From: JBBQZO01 sp038207625
GTDB taxonomy: Bacteria; Pseudomonadota; Gammaproteobacteria; Burkholderiales; Burkholderiaceae_D
Direction: 5' to 3'
NCBI GenBank assembly: GCA_038207625.1
Contig: JBBQZO010000030.1
Location: 18,547 to 82,546 of the forward strand
DNA: 64,000 bases
The position numbers were made by a program, and so were the translations under genes. Positions 9,068-18,062 of the stretch are shown here, piece by piece (position 1 is the first letter of the stretch; each line of letters begins with the position of its first letter). Under the pieces are notes generated by a model, which was not told where the DNA came from, did not search any database, and saw only the letters and a list, made by a program, of their open reading frames with translations.

Positions 9068-9095
9068 AAAAAAGGCTTTCCGTCGCCGGAAAGCC
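9068..9095 (-). terminator. Rho-independent terminator after the symporter gene
   Basis: Read on the minus strand, a perfect 9-bp stem (GGCTTTCCG with CGGAAAGCC) and a 4-base loop are followed by six T residues. It lies 23 bases beyond the symporter stop and about 110 bases before the asparaginase start, so the two genes are probably separate transcription units. Confidence 0.85.
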
Positions 9096-9117
9096 TCGAT
9101 CGCGACGCAGCAGGCGC

Positions 9118-10377
9118 TTACGGAAAACGCGCGTCGGCCAGTTCCTTGTCGATCGGCGCAACCAGCTCGCCTTCCCACTTGGCGACGACGGCGGTGGCGA
9201 TGCCGTTGCCGATCACGTTGGTGGCCGAGCGGGCCATGTCGAGGAAGTGGTCGATACCCAGCAACAGCAGCAGACCCGCTTCCGGGATGTTGAACTGGCC
9301 CAGCGTGGCGGCGATCACCACCAGCGACGCGCGCGGCACGCCGGCCATGCCTTTCGAGGTCAGCATCAGTACCAGCATCATCGTGATCTGGGTGCCGAGC
9401 GACATTTCAATGCCGTAGGCCTGGGCGATGAACACGGTGGCGAAGGTGCAGTACATCATCGAGCCGTCCAGATTGAACGAGTAACCGATCGGCAGCACGA
9501 AGGCGGCGATCCGGTTGCGCACGCCGAAACGCTCCAGCCCTTCCAGGGTTTTCGGGAACGCCGCTTCGCTCGAGGCGGTCGAAAATGCCAGCAGCGTCGG
9601 CATGCGCAGTTCACCCAGAAGTGCAAACACGCGGCGCCCCAGGAACAGGTAGCCGAGCAGCGTGAGCACCATCCACAGGATCGCGATGCCAAAGTAAAAC
9701 TCGCCCATGAACATGCCGTAGGTCGACAGCACGCCCACGCCGCTCTTGGCGATGACGCCGGTGACGGCAGCGAACACGGCGATCGGCGCCAGGTTCATCA
9801 CGTAGGAGGTAATCTTGAGCATGATGTGCGCAATGCCGTCGATCGCTTCGACCAGCATCTTGCTGCGCTCGCCCACGGCGGCGGCGGCGGTGCCGAAGAA
9901 GATCGAGAAGATCACGATCTGAAGGATTTCGTTCTTGGCCATGCCGTCCACGATCGACGACGGCACCAGATGGGTGACGAATTCCTTCAGCGTCAGGCTG
10001 GAGGTGGCGATGCCGGACACGGCACCGGACGGCGGCAGCATCGCGTGCAGCGCGTCGCCAGGGCGGAACAGGTTCACCAGGATCAGGCCCAGCGTGAGCG
10101 AAATGATCGAGGCGATGATGAACCAGCCCAGCGCCTTGGCGCCGATGCGGCCCACTTCATTGACGTCGCCCATTTTGGCGATGCCCACCACCAGGGTCGA
10201 AAACACCAGCGGCGCGATGATCATTTTGATCAGGCGCAGGAACACGGTGGTGATCAGCCCCATCATCTCGGCAAAGTCGGCCGGCTTGGCCAGATTGGTG
10301 TTGGCGAAGTAGCCCGCCGCGATCCCCAGCACAAGGCCGAGGATGATGTAGGTGGTCAGGCGGTTTTGATTTTTCAT
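9118..10377 (-). CDS. Dicarboxylate/amino acid:cation symporter (DAACS, GltP/DctA type)
   Basis: A 419-residue inner membrane protein with eight helices and two re-entrant loops. The first helix (YIILGLVLGIAAGYF) follows a short basic N-terminus. HP1 contains STASSEAAFPKTLE, the serine-rich loop of the family, and helix 7 has PIGYSFNLDGSMMY, matching the conserved N-M/L-D-G-T substrate and cation site. It would import aspartate, glutamate or C4-dicarboxylates with protons or sodium. The neighbouring periplasmic asparaginase makes aspartate, which points to an acidic amino acid as substrate; this is inference from context. Confidence 0.92.
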   Translation of the reverse strand: MKNQNRLTTYIILGLVLGIAAGYFANTNLAKPADFAEMMGLITTVFLRLIKMIIAPLVFSTLVVGIAKMGDVNEVGRIGAKALGWFIIASIISLTLGLILVNLFRPGDALHAMLPPSGAVSGIATSSLTLKEFVTHLVPSSIVDGMAKNEILQIVIFSIFFGTAAAAVGERSKMLVEAIDGIAHIMLKITSYVMNLAPIAVFAAVTGVIAKSGVGVLSTYGMFMGEFYFGIAILWMVLTLLGYLFLGRRVFALLGELRMPTLLAFSTASSEAAFPKTLEGLERFGVRNRIAAFVLPIGYSFNLDGSMMYCTFATVFIAQAYGIEMSLGTQITMMLVLMLTSKGMAGVPRASLVVIAATLGQFNIPEAGLLLLLGIDHFLDMARSATNVIGNGIATAVVAKWEGELVAPIDKELADARFP

Positions 10378-10516
10378 GTAGTGTGTTCCCGTGGTGTTGG
10401 CTATCCATGCCCGTTGCGCGGCGCCCGACTTGGTGTGCGCCGCCCGATCTCGGGCAAAATAGCGTCATTCGCGTGGTTGGTGGACCGTCGCTGATGGCGT
10501 CGGAGCCGGTTTTAAT

Positions 10517-10663
10517 ATGAGCGAAGTGGCCAATAAAAACGATGATTCTATTGGCAAGTTCCGCAGTATCCTAGGCGTTGCAAGTGCTGTCAAGCGCAGC
10601 GCGGACGCACCGCTGCACAGCCGTCAACCAGAAAAATCGAGCGCAGATGATACAACTGAATAA
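10517..10663 (+). CDS. Possible 48-residue small protein overlapping the ABC ATPase start
   Basis: ATG at 10517 opens a 48-codon frame ending in TAA at 10661, out of frame with and overlapping the first 17 bases of the ABC ATPase gene. The product is hydrophilic with an acidic C-terminus (DDTTE) and no membrane segment. Overlap with the next start suggests a leader peptide or coupling, but ribosome-site evidence is poor and no family was recognised. It could equally be chance. Confidence 0.25.
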   Translation: MSEVANKNDDSIGKFRSILGVASAVKRSADAPLHSRQPEKSSADDTTE

Positions 10664-11372
10664 TGTGAGTAAATGGTATGGCGCCTTCCAGGTGCTGGAC
10701 GACTGCAGTACGCGGGTCGAGAAGGGCGACGTGGTCGTCATCTGCGGGCCGTCCGGCTCGGGCAAGTCGACGCTGATCAAGACCATCAATGGCCTGGAGC
10801 CATTCCAGCAGGGGCAGATCCTGGTTGACGGCGTGTCGGTGGGCGACCCGAACACGCATTTGCCGGCGCTGCGCGCGCGCATCGGTATGGTGTTCCAGAA
10901 TTTCGAGCTGTTTCCGCACCTGTCGGTGCTGGACAATCTGACGCTGGGCCAGACCAAGGTGTTAAAACGCACGCGCGACGAGGCCTGCGCCAAGGGGCTG
11001 CAGTATCTGGAGCGGGTCGGCCTGCTGGCGCAGCAGGACAAATTCCCCAGCCAGCTGTCGGGCGGTCAGCAACAGCGCGTGGCGATCGCGCGCGCGCTGG
11101 CGATGGACCCAATCGCGATGCTGTTCGACGAACCCACCTCGGCGCTCGACCCGGAAATGATCACCGAGGTGCTGGACGTGATGGTCGGACTGGCGCAGGA
11201 CGGCATGACGATGATGGTGGTGACCCACGAGATGGGCTTCGCGCGCCGGGTGGCCGACCGGGTGGTGTTCATGGATCACGGCAAAATCGTCGAGGACAGC
11301 CCGAAAGAGGCGTTTTTCGCGCAGCCAAGCGCGGCGCGCGCGCGCGAGTTTTTGGCCCGCATCATTCACTGA
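10647..11372 (+). CDS. Polar amino acid ABC transporter ATP-binding protein (GlnQ type)
   Basis: A 241-residue cytosolic ATPase of the PAAT (GlnQ/HisP) family. It begins MIQLNNVSKWYGAFQVLDD. Walker A is CGPSGSGKST (about residues 33-42), the signature LSGGQQQRVAIARAL, Walker B and D-loop FDEPTSALDPEM, and the switch His lies in VTHEMGFARRV. No permease or binding protein gene is adjacent on this strand; the nearest binding protein (13849-14634) is on the other strand beyond a TonB-dependent receptor. It therefore probably serves a permease encoded elsewhere. The start at 10647 is chosen because the upstream 23 codons lack family similarity. Confidence 0.92.
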   Translation: MIQLNNVSKWYGAFQVLDDCSTRVEKGDVVVICGPSGSGKSTLIKTINGLEPFQQGQILVDGVSVGDPNTHLPALRARIGMVFQNFELFPHLSVLDNLTLGQTKVLKRTRDEACAKGLQYLERVGLLAQQDKFPSQLSGGQQQRVAIARALAMDPIAMLFDEPTSALDPEMITEVLDVMVGLAQDGMTMMVVTHEMGFARRVADRVVFMDHGKIVEDSPKEAFFAQPSAARAREFLARIIH

Positions 11373-11394
11373 GCCGACGCGCCGCGCGGCCCGC

Positions 11395-13710
11395 TTAGAA
11401 CAGGTAACTGAGCGTGACGCCGACGGTGCGCGGACGCACGATGGCGATGCGGCGCGTGTCGGGCAGGTCGGCCGTGATGGCCACCGGCAGGCCGGTCTGG
11501 CCGATCTTGTTGAAGACGTTGTCGATGAACAGGGCCGCGCCCAGGCGTGGACCGGCCCGGTTCTGGTCGGCGCCGAGGCGCAGGTTGGCGATGCCGTAGC
11601 CGAGCCGCTGGTGGAACGGGCTGGCGCGGTCGTATAGGGTGTTGGCGCCGCCCGTGTAGCTGTAGTCGATGCGCGCGTAGCCGGCCCAGCGCTCGCCCAG
11701 CGGCGCGCTCAGTTGCGCCGAGACGCCGCCGCTGGCGTGCGGCACGTCGAGCAGGCGGTCGCCCTTTTTTGCGGCGGTGCCCGGCACGTCGTTGTTGAGC
11801 GTCGCATCGGTGACGCTGGCAAAGGCGCGCAGCGTCAGCGCGCGCGTCGGCTGGTAATTCAGTTCGACTTCGGCGCCCTTGCTGGTGGCCGAGCCGAAAT
11901 TGCTGGTGATGTTGAAACCGCACGGCAGCACGATCTGCTGCTGCACCTTGCTCCATTCGATCAGGTAGAGCGAGGCGTTGAGCGTCATGCGTCCGTCCAG
12001 CAGGATCGACTTGGCGCCTAGCTCGTAATTCCACAGGCTGTCGGGCTCGAAGCGTTGCAGCGCGCTGTCGCTCATGCCGAGCTTGGCCACGTCGCCGCCG
12101 CACACCGACGCGGGCGCGGGGTTGTTCGGGCCACCGGCGCGGTAGCCTTGCGCGGCGGTGGTGTACAACATCAGATTTTGGTCGGGCTGCCAGGACAGGG
12201 TCAGCTTGGGCGTCACGCCCCGGTCGGACGAGTTGCCGGTCACCGCCGACGGCCCGCCATTGAGTTCGCCGTCGCCCTGCTGGGCGAAACTCTGGTTGAT
12301 GCGGAAGGCGCGCAAACCGGCGCGTGCGCTGACGCTGGGCGTGAGCTGATAGCTCAGCTCGGAGAACCAGGCCAGCTCGTTGACGGTGGCCTGGCGCGCG
12401 CCGTTGAAAAACGAGTTCAGCTTCGTGCCGAAGCGCTCATTGTAGCCGGGCGGGATCGGGATCGAGGACGCCAGCGGCGCATTGACGTAGTGGAAGAACA
12501 TGCCCCCTATCGCTTGCAGCGGGCCTTTGAGTTCGGAGATCAGGCGCAACTCCTCGGTGTATTCGCGGTTGATGTAGCGCCCCGTCATCACGCTCGGATA
12601 GACCGCCGTCTGCCATGTCGACGCGTAGAAGGAATAGATCGGCTTGGACGCGTCTTCGGCGATGTCGACCGTGCGCTCGAAGTAGGAACTCGAGGCGATC
12701 AGCTCAAGCCCGTCCCAGTTCTTGTGGATGGCCAGATTGGCCAACGTCGAATTCTGGCGGGTCGACTCGGGCACCAGGCGCGTCTGGATCGGCTTGTCCA
12801 GACTGCCCGGGGGGGAGTCGAACTGGAACGGCGCGCCCACGTTGAGCTGCTGGTGATACAGCGAGGTGGTGAACCAGAAGCCGTCGTCGAGCAAGACCTT
12901 GAGCAGCGCGCGCAGCGCCGCCGAGCGTTCGGTGTTCACGCCGGCCCGCTTGGGCGCGCCCGGCAAGGCCGCCAGATCGTTGTTGGGGTCGATCGGATAG
13001 CTGTCGATGTAGCCGTCGTTGTTGACCAGCGACACCGACAGGCGCAGCGCGGCCCGGTCGGCGCGCAGCGGGATATTGAGCATGCCATTGGCCGCGCGGT
13101 TCCAGTTGCCGCCGTCGGTGGCCGACAGCGTGGCATTGCTGCTGCCGCCCCGGCTGTGCAAGTCCGGTTGGCGGGTGATGTACTTGACGGTGCCGCCCAT
13201 CGAACTCGAGCCGTACAGCGTGCCTTGGGGACCGCGCAACAGTTCGGCGCGCGCGATGTCGAACACGGTGGGATCCATCAGCCCGCGCACCGACAGCAGC
13301 GAGGCGTTGCTCGAGGCGGAGATCGGCGTGTCGTCGACGTAATAGCCGACCGTGCCGGCGGTGCCGGCCGACGACGCGATGCCGCGCACGATCAGGATGT
13401 TCTGGCCGGGGCCGCTCGAGACGACGGTCAGGCCGGGGCTCTGGCGCGCCAGCGCGGCCACGCTGTCGATGCCCATCACCTCAAGCTGGCGCTGGTCGAT
13501 CGAGGTGATGCCAAGCGGCACGCTTTGCAGCGTTTCGGCGCGCTTTTGGGCCGTGACGATCACCTGTTCGAGGCGGGCCTGGTCGGGCGCCTCGTCGGCG
13601 CCCGTGCGCGCGCTCTGGCGCGCTTGGCTGGCCGGCGCCAGCAGGGCCAGCGCGGCCAGGACGCAGCCGCAGTGGGCGAGGACACGGGTCTGACGGCGGA
13701 AGCGGTGCAT
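11395..13710 (-). CDS. TonB-dependent outer membrane receptor (first)
   Basis: A 771-residue receptor. A signal peptide (VLAALALLAPASQA) is followed by a short TonB-box-like stretch and the plug domain: EQVIVTAQKRAETLQSVPLGIT, then the plug landmarks VRGIASSAG and LRGPQGTLYGSSSMGG. The remainder is a 22-strand barrel ending in an aromatic residue (VTLSYLF). The plug type is the large Fe-siderophore-like family that also takes up glycans and peptides; the ligand cannot be assigned. The start at 13710 is chosen over the longer frame because it begins just before the signal peptide. It lies downstream of a periplasmic binding protein gene on the same strand, 138 bases apart. Confidence 0.92.
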   Translation of the reverse strand: MHRFRRQTRVLAHCGCVLAALALLAPASQARQSARTGADEAPDQARLEQVIVTAQKRAETLQSVPLGITSIDQRQLEVMGIDSVAALARQSPGLTVVSSGPGQNILIVRGIASSAGTAGTVGYYVDDTPISASSNASLLSVRGLMDPTVFDIARAELLRGPQGTLYGSSSMGGTVKYITRQPDLHSRGGSSNATLSATDGGNWNRAANGMLNIPLRADRAALRLSVSLVNNDGYIDSYPIDPNNDLAALPGAPKRAGVNTERSAALRALLKVLLDDGFWFTTSLYHQQLNVGAPFQFDSPPGSLDKPIQTRLVPESTRQNSTLANLAIHKNWDGLELIASSSYFERTVDIAEDASKPIYSFYASTWQTAVYPSVMTGRYINREYTEELRLISELKGPLQAIGGMFFHYVNAPLASSIPIPPGYNERFGTKLNSFFNGARQATVNELAWFSELSYQLTPSVSARAGLRAFRINQSFAQQGDGELNGGPSAVTGNSSDRGVTPKLTLSWQPDQNLMLYTTAAQGYRAGGPNNPAPASVCGGDVAKLGMSDSALQRFEPDSLWNYELGAKSILLDGRMTLNASLYLIEWSKVQQQIVLPCGFNITSNFGSATSKGAEVELNYQPTRALTLRAFASVTDATLNNDVPGTAAKKGDRLLDVPHASGGVSAQLSAPLGERWAGYARIDYSYTGGANTLYDRASPFHQRLGYGIANLRLGADQNRAGPRLGAALFIDNVFNKIGQTGLPVAITADLPDTRRIAIVRPRTVGVTLSYLF

Positions 13711-13848
13711 GGCGACCTTCCTGTAGCAAGCGAGACACTGACTGTAGGTAATAAATTTTACCGGAACGGAAGCGCTTGCGCCTATATTCGCCGCGCCAAT
13801 CGCAGGGCGGCAGTGTCGTTTGCGCCACACCGCGCACGGCTTGCCGCT

Positions 13849-14634
13849 TCAGCGCGGCGCGCTTGCCTGCGCGTTCGCCGCGCTGTTCAAGACGGCCAGC
13901 CGGCCGCTGTCGGACAGGCGCTGAAAGCCCAGGTTGAAGCGCTCTAGCAATTGCCTGCTTTGGCGCTGGCTCTTGCGTATCACCAGATAGATCGGAATGC
14001 TGGAAAGCACATTGGTCTGCATGCCGATGCGGCGCTGCTCGGCCGGCTTGAGCCCGGTGCGCACGACGTATTGCCCGACCTGCTCGTCCATCGGAAACAG
14101 CGCTATGCGTCCATACAACAGTTTTCTGAGGTTGGACAGATCGCTGGCGGCATCGTCCACGTGCAGCACGCCTTGCGCGCGCAAGGCGGCGAATTCGTCG
14201 GAATAGTAATTGCCCAACGTTGCGCCGATGCGCGGCGCGCTCAGGTCGGCCAGTTTCTTCCACGGATAGTCGTTACCGAGCAAATAGAAGAACACCTCGC
14301 GATTGACGTGGATCGGCAGCGCCGAATAGTACAGTTTCTTGTCGCGTTCGGGCGAGTGGGCCCAGCCCACGCTGCCGTCGAAGGCGCTGGCGTCGCCCAT
14401 GACGCCCTGAATGGCCCGGTTGTTCGGGACGAAGGCGATCTTGACCCCGACGTTCGCGGCACCGAATGCTTCGCTGACGATGCGCACCAACAAGCCGCCG
14501 TCGGGCAGCGCTTCGCTCATCAGCGGGGGATATTCGGTGGCAGCCAACAGCACGTCCATATGCTCAAGGGGCGGCTCGGCGCACGCGCTCGCGCAGACCA
14601 GCATCGTGCCCGCTGCGGCGCGCAGTTTGCGCAT
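13849..14634 (-). CDS. Periplasmic solute-binding protein, family 3-like
   Basis: A 261-residue exported protein. A short signal peptide (AAAGTMLVCASACA) is followed by the bacterial extracellular solute-binding family 3 fold: ATEYPPLM and LLVRIVSEAF in lobe 1, then LADLSAPRIGATLGNYYSDEF at the hinge. Proteins of this short, divergent type are common in Oxalobacteraceae and often have no ABC permease nearby, which is the case here. It may bind a polar amino acid or act as a sensor. ATG 14655 is an alternative start; 14634 places the signal peptide correctly. Confidence 0.8.
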   Translation of the reverse strand: MRKLRAAAGTMLVCASACAEPPLEHMDVLLAATEYPPLMSEALPDGGLLVRIVSEAFGAANVGVKIAFVPNNRAIQGVMGDASAFDGSVGWAHSPERDKKLYYSALPIHVNREVFFYLLGNDYPWKKLADLSAPRIGATLGNYYSDEFAALRAQGVLHVDDAASDLSNLRKLLYGRIALFPMDEQVGQYVVRTGLKPAEQRRIGMQTNVLSSIPIYLVIRKSQRQSRQLLERFNLGFQRLSDSGRLAVLNSAANAQASAPR

Positions 14635-14920
14635 GATTGTGGATAATGTGTACACGGCTGCGCCTTAAATAGTGGATCACATCCGCAGTGACCGCCACTT
14701 GAACATGTCTGTTCGTGAGCAGACGGGCGCGGGGCGCGCATCCGGCAAGTCTACGACACTGGGCGGCAAGAATCAATGCGCGCATTGCGCGCCGGCGCGC
14801 GCCGCCATGCGGCCCGCTATTGCCCGACACTGCGCGCCGGCGCCGCCCGGACCGCAAGCGAGCGCGCTGGCAAGCGCGCGCTGCGAGTAAAATGGCGCCA
14901 TCCGTTAATCGAGAGCCGCC
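14635..14920. other. Divergent intergenic region before pyrC
   Basis: The 286 bases separate the divergent binding-protein gene and pyrC and should hold both promoters. The middle part is very rich in GCGC runs. I found no clear operator, terminator or small gene. Confidence 0.4.
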
Positions 14921-15970
14921 ATGTCCACCTTCGACGCCCCCCTTTCCCTGACCATCACCCGCCCGGACGACTGGCATCTGCACCTGCGCGACGGCGCCAC
15001 CATGGCCAGCGTGCTGCCGCACAGCGCGCGCCAGTTCGCCCGCGCGATCGTGATGCCAAACCTGCGTCCGCCCGTCACCAGCACCGCCGACGCCGTCGCC
15101 TACCGCGCGCGCATCCTGGCCGCGCTGCCGGCCGGGATGACGTTCGAGCCCCTGATGACGCTGTACCTGACCGACAACACCGCGCCCGACGAGATCCGGC
15201 GCGCGCAGGACAGCGGCATCGTGCACGCGGTCAAGCTGTACCCGGCCGGCGCGACCACCAATTCGGACGCCGGCGTGACCGACCTGGCCAAGTGTTACAA
15301 GACGCTCGAAGTGATGCAGGAAGTGGGCATGCCCTTCCTGGTGCACGGCGAAGTGACCGACCCCGAGATTGACATTTTCGACCGCGAAGCGGTGTTCATC
15401 GAGCGCGTGATGCGTCCGCTGCGGCGCGACCTGCCGGCGCTGAACATCGTGTTCGAGCACATCACCACCAAGGACGCGGCGCAATACGTGGCCGAGGCGG
15501 ACGGCCCGATCGCCGCCACCATCACCGCGCATCACCTGCTGTACAACCGCAACGAGATTTTCAAGGGCGGCATCCGCCCGCACTACTACTGCCTGCCGAT
15601 TTTGAAGCGCGAAGAACACCGCCTGGCGTTGATGACGGCCGCCACCAGCGGCGACGAGCGCTTCTTCCTCGGCACCGATTCGGCGCCGCACGCGATCGGC
15701 GCCAAGGAAACGGCCTGCGGCTGCGCCGGCTGCTACACCGCACTGCATGCGATGGAGCTGTACGCAGAAGCGTTTGAACGCGCCGGCGCACTCGACAAGC
15801 TCGAAGCGTTCGCCAGCTTCAACGGCCCCGCTTTCTACGGCCTGCCGCGCAACCTGGACACCGTCACCTTGAAGCGCGAAGCATGGACGCTGCCCGACAC
15901 GCTGGCGCTGGCCGACGCCAAGGTGGCACCGCTGAATGCCGGCGAACAGATCAACTGGAAGCTGGTATAA
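14921..15970 (+). CDS. pyrC: Dihydroorotase
   Basis: A 349-residue type II dihydroorotase, the cytosolic zinc enzyme that cyclises carbamoyl aspartate to dihydroorotate in pyrimidine synthesis. The metal ligands are visible: DDWHLHLRDG gives the HxH pair, HAVKLYPAG the carboxylated lysine, FLVHGEV and FEHIT two histidines, and GTDSAPH the catalytic Asp. RPHYYCLPILK is the substrate-binding loop. Length and motif order are normal for the E. coli-type enzyme. The DUF3025 gene follows after only 9 bases, so the two are probably co-transcribed. Confidence 0.96.
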   Translation: MSTFDAPLSLTITRPDDWHLHLRDGATMASVLPHSARQFARAIVMPNLRPPVTSTADAVAYRARILAALPAGMTFEPLMTLYLTDNTAPDEIRRAQDSGIVHAVKLYPAGATTNSDAGVTDLAKCYKTLEVMQEVGMPFLVHGEVTDPEIDIFDREAVFIERVMRPLRRDLPALNIVFEHITTKDAAQYVAEADGPIAATITAHHLLYNRNEIFKGGIRPHYYCLPILKREEHRLALMTAATSGDERFFLGTDSAPHAIGAKETACGCAGCYTALHAMELYAEAFERAGALDKLEAFASFNGPAFYGLPRNLDTVTLKREAWTLPDTLALADAKVAPLNAGEQINWKLV

Positions 15971-15979
15971 ACGCGCACG

Positions 15980-16807
15980 ATGCTGGCACCGATTGATTGG
16001 TCGCATCCGTGGTACGACGCGGTGCGCCCGGCGTTTGACCGTTACGGCTTTGCCACGCGCAGCGTCATCGACGCGTTGAATGCGGGCGCGCGCGCGCGCC
16101 AGTTGCACAACATGGCCGGGCGGCCGCTGTCGTTTGTACCGCAATGCGATCTGCCCGACGGCACCGCCTACGAAGCCTTCATCGGCGCCACCGGCGGCGT
16201 GCCCACGCGCGACAATTTGCACGATTTTTTCAACGGCCTGGTGTGGTTGACCATGCCGCTGATCAAACGGCAACTGAATGCCTTGCAGGCGGCGCAGATC
16301 GCGCTGGCCGGCGTGGGCAAGTCGCGCGGACCGGCGCGCGACGCCGCCACGCTGTTCGACGAAAACTCCGCCTTGCTGGTGGTGCGCGACGCGCCGTGCG
16401 GCCATGCCTTGGTTGCTGCGCTGCGCGCACACGATTGGCGCAGCGCTTTTGTGACCCAGCGCGCGGCGTTCGGACGCGACGCTCAGGTGTGGCTGTTCGG
16501 CCACGCGCTGATGGAAAAACTGGTGGCGCCGTACAAGGCGATCACCGCGCACACCCTTGTGGTGCTGGCGCCGGACGAATTTTTCACGCTCGCGCAGGAT
16601 GCGCGCTGTGCGTGGATCGACGCGCAGGTGGCGCGCGAGCTGGCCGACAACGGCCTGCACCCGACCGACTTTACGCCGCTGCCGGTGCTGGGCGTGCCCG
16701 GCTGGTGGCCCGCGCAGGACGAACAGTTTTATGCCGACGTCAGCGTGTTCCGGCCGAAGCGGATCGCGCCCGCCAAGCCACAATCCGACGGCCCGCCGAC
16801 ATGTTAG
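15980..16807 (+). CDS. DUF3025 family protein
   Basis: A 275-residue protein with the features of DUF3025, a proteobacterial family of unknown function. The characteristic central segment is HDFFNGLVWLTMPLIK, followed by the aspartate-rich RDAATLFDENSALLVV. No signal peptide or membrane segment is seen, so it is probably cytosolic. It follows pyrC by 9 bases in an apparent operon. It stands alone with pyrC here, so no pathway can be inferred with confidence. Confidence 0.85.
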   Translation: MLAPIDWSHPWYDAVRPAFDRYGFATRSVIDALNAGARARQLHNMAGRPLSFVPQCDLPDGTAYEAFIGATGGVPTRDNLHDFFNGLVWLTMPLIKRQLNALQAAQIALAGVGKSRGPARDAATLFDENSALLVVRDAPCGHALVAALRAHDWRSAFVTQRAAFGRDAQVWLFGHALMEKLVAPYKAITAHTLVVLAPDEFFTLAQDARCAWIDAQVARELADNGLHPTDFTPLPVLGVPGWWPAQDEQFYADVSVFRPKRIAPAKPQSDGPPTC

Positions 16808-16825
16808 GGGTATGCCTGGCGACGG

Positions 16826-16976
16826 GCCGACGACCTGCTGTGACGCAAACGCCAAGCAGGAAGCGGACGACGACCTGCTGCGACGCAAACGCAAAGCAGG
16901 AAGCGGACGACCTGCTGCGACGTAAACGCCAAGTAGTTAGCGGACGACCTGCTGCGACGCAAACGCCAGACAGTTA
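16826..16976. repeat. Minisatellite: four tandem copies of a 37-bp unit
   Basis: Copies at 16826-16862, 16863-16902 (with a 3-base insertion), 16903-16939 and 16940-16976 share the core CGACCTGCTGCGACGCAAAC. A decayed fifth copy follows to about 17011. Within the first two copies CCTGCT and AGCAGG can pair across a 15-base loop, so the array can form serial hairpins. The unit length is not a multiple of three and no frame is kept, so it is non-coding. It lies between the DUF3025 stop and the oxidoreductase start. Confidence 0.9.
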
Positions 16977-17078
16977 GCCGACGATCTGCCGACATGTGAG
17001 GCAGGCGGTAAGCAAAAAACCGATGGTCCGCCGACACGTGACGCGGACCCTAAACAGCAAAACTGACAGGAGTAGTCG

Positions 17079-18062
17079 ATGACGGACATGGTGCGTTGGG
17101 GAATTCTTGGAACGGGCAAGATCGCCCGTGCGATGGCAACGGCCTTGCGCGAGGTGCCTGGTGCGACGCTGGCGGCGGTGGCCTCGCGCAGCATCGACGG
17201 CGCACAAGCGTTCGGCGCCGAGTTCGGCGCGCTGGCCTGCTACGGCTCCTATCAAGAACTGGCCGATGCGCCCGATATCGACATCATCTACATCGGCACG
17301 CCACACCCGATGCATGCGCAGAACGCGCTGATGGCGTTGCACGCCGGTAAAGCCGTGCTGTGCGAAAAACCGTTCACCATGAATCGACGCGAAGCTGAGC
17401 TGGTCGTTGAACTGGCGCGCGCGAAGAAGCTGTTCCTGATGGAGGCGATGTGGACGCGCTTCATGCCGGCGCTGGCCGAAGTCAAACGCATCATCGCCAG
17501 CGGCGAAATCGGCCAGGTGCATCAGCTCAACGCCGACTTCGGCTTCATGTCGACGCTGGGACCTGAGCACCGGCTGCACAATCCCGCGCTGGGCGGCGGC
17601 GCCCTGCTCGACATCGGCATCTACCCGCTGTCGATCGCGGCCGACCTGCTGGGGCCGGTGGCATCGGTGCAGGCCAGCGCCGACATGGGCGACACCGGCG
17701 TCGACGCGCAGACCGCGTTCATCCTCAAGCACCGCGACGGCGCCATGTCATCCTGCCTGTGTTCGACACGGGCGCGCTCGCCGATCGAACTGACGGTGTC
17801 CGGTGAGCAGGGCCACGTGCGCATGAACACGCCGTTCTACAAAACCCAGTCGCTCACCGTGACGCTGGCCGACGGCAGCGCGCGCACGGTGTCGACGCCG
17901 CTGATCGGCAACGGCTATGGCTACGAAGCGATCGAGGCGATGCGCTGCATGCGCGCCGGCCTGATCGAAAGTCCCGGCATGACGCACGCCGACACGCTGG
18001 CGCTGATGGGCGTGCTCGACACGATCCGCACCCAAATCGGCCTGCGCTACCCCACCGATTAA
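17079..18062 (+). CDS. Gfo/Idh/MocA family oxidoreductase
   Basis: A 327-residue NAD(P)-dependent dehydrogenase. The Rossmann glycine motif is GILGTGKIARAM near the N-terminus, IIYIGTPHPMHAQ follows, and CEKPFTMN (about residues 95-102) holds the conserved EKP whose Lys takes part in catalysis. The C-terminal half is the alpha/beta substrate domain, with GGGALLDIGIYPL carrying the Asp and preceding the active-site region. It resembles dimeric dihydrodiol or glucose-fructose oxidoreductase-like members. A ribosome site (CAGGAG) precedes the ATG. Substrate unknown, probably a sugar or cyclitol. Confidence 0.9.
   Translation: MTDMVRWGILGTGKIARAMATALREVPGATLAAVASRSIDGAQAFGAEFGALACYGSYQELADAPDIDIIYIGTPHPMHAQNALMALHAGKAVLCEKPFTMNRREAELVVELARAKKLFLMEAMWTRFMPALAEVKRIIASGEIGQVHQLNADFGFMSTLGPEHRLHNPALGGGALLDIGIYPLSIAADLLGPVASVQASADMGDTGVDAQTAFILKHRDGAMSSCLCSTRARSPIELTVSGEQGHVRMNTPFYKTQSLTVTLADGSARTVSTPLIGNGYGYEAIEAMRCMRAGLIESPGMTHADTLALMGVLDTIRTQIGLRYPTD

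Noticed and set aside
12055..13947. 630-codon plus-strand frame opposite the first TonB-dependent receptor
   Set aside because: It mirrors the receptor gene and continues into the next; composition is that of a shadow.
16826..16976. CRISPR array
   Set aside because: The copies are directly adjacent with no spacers, and no cas gene is present.
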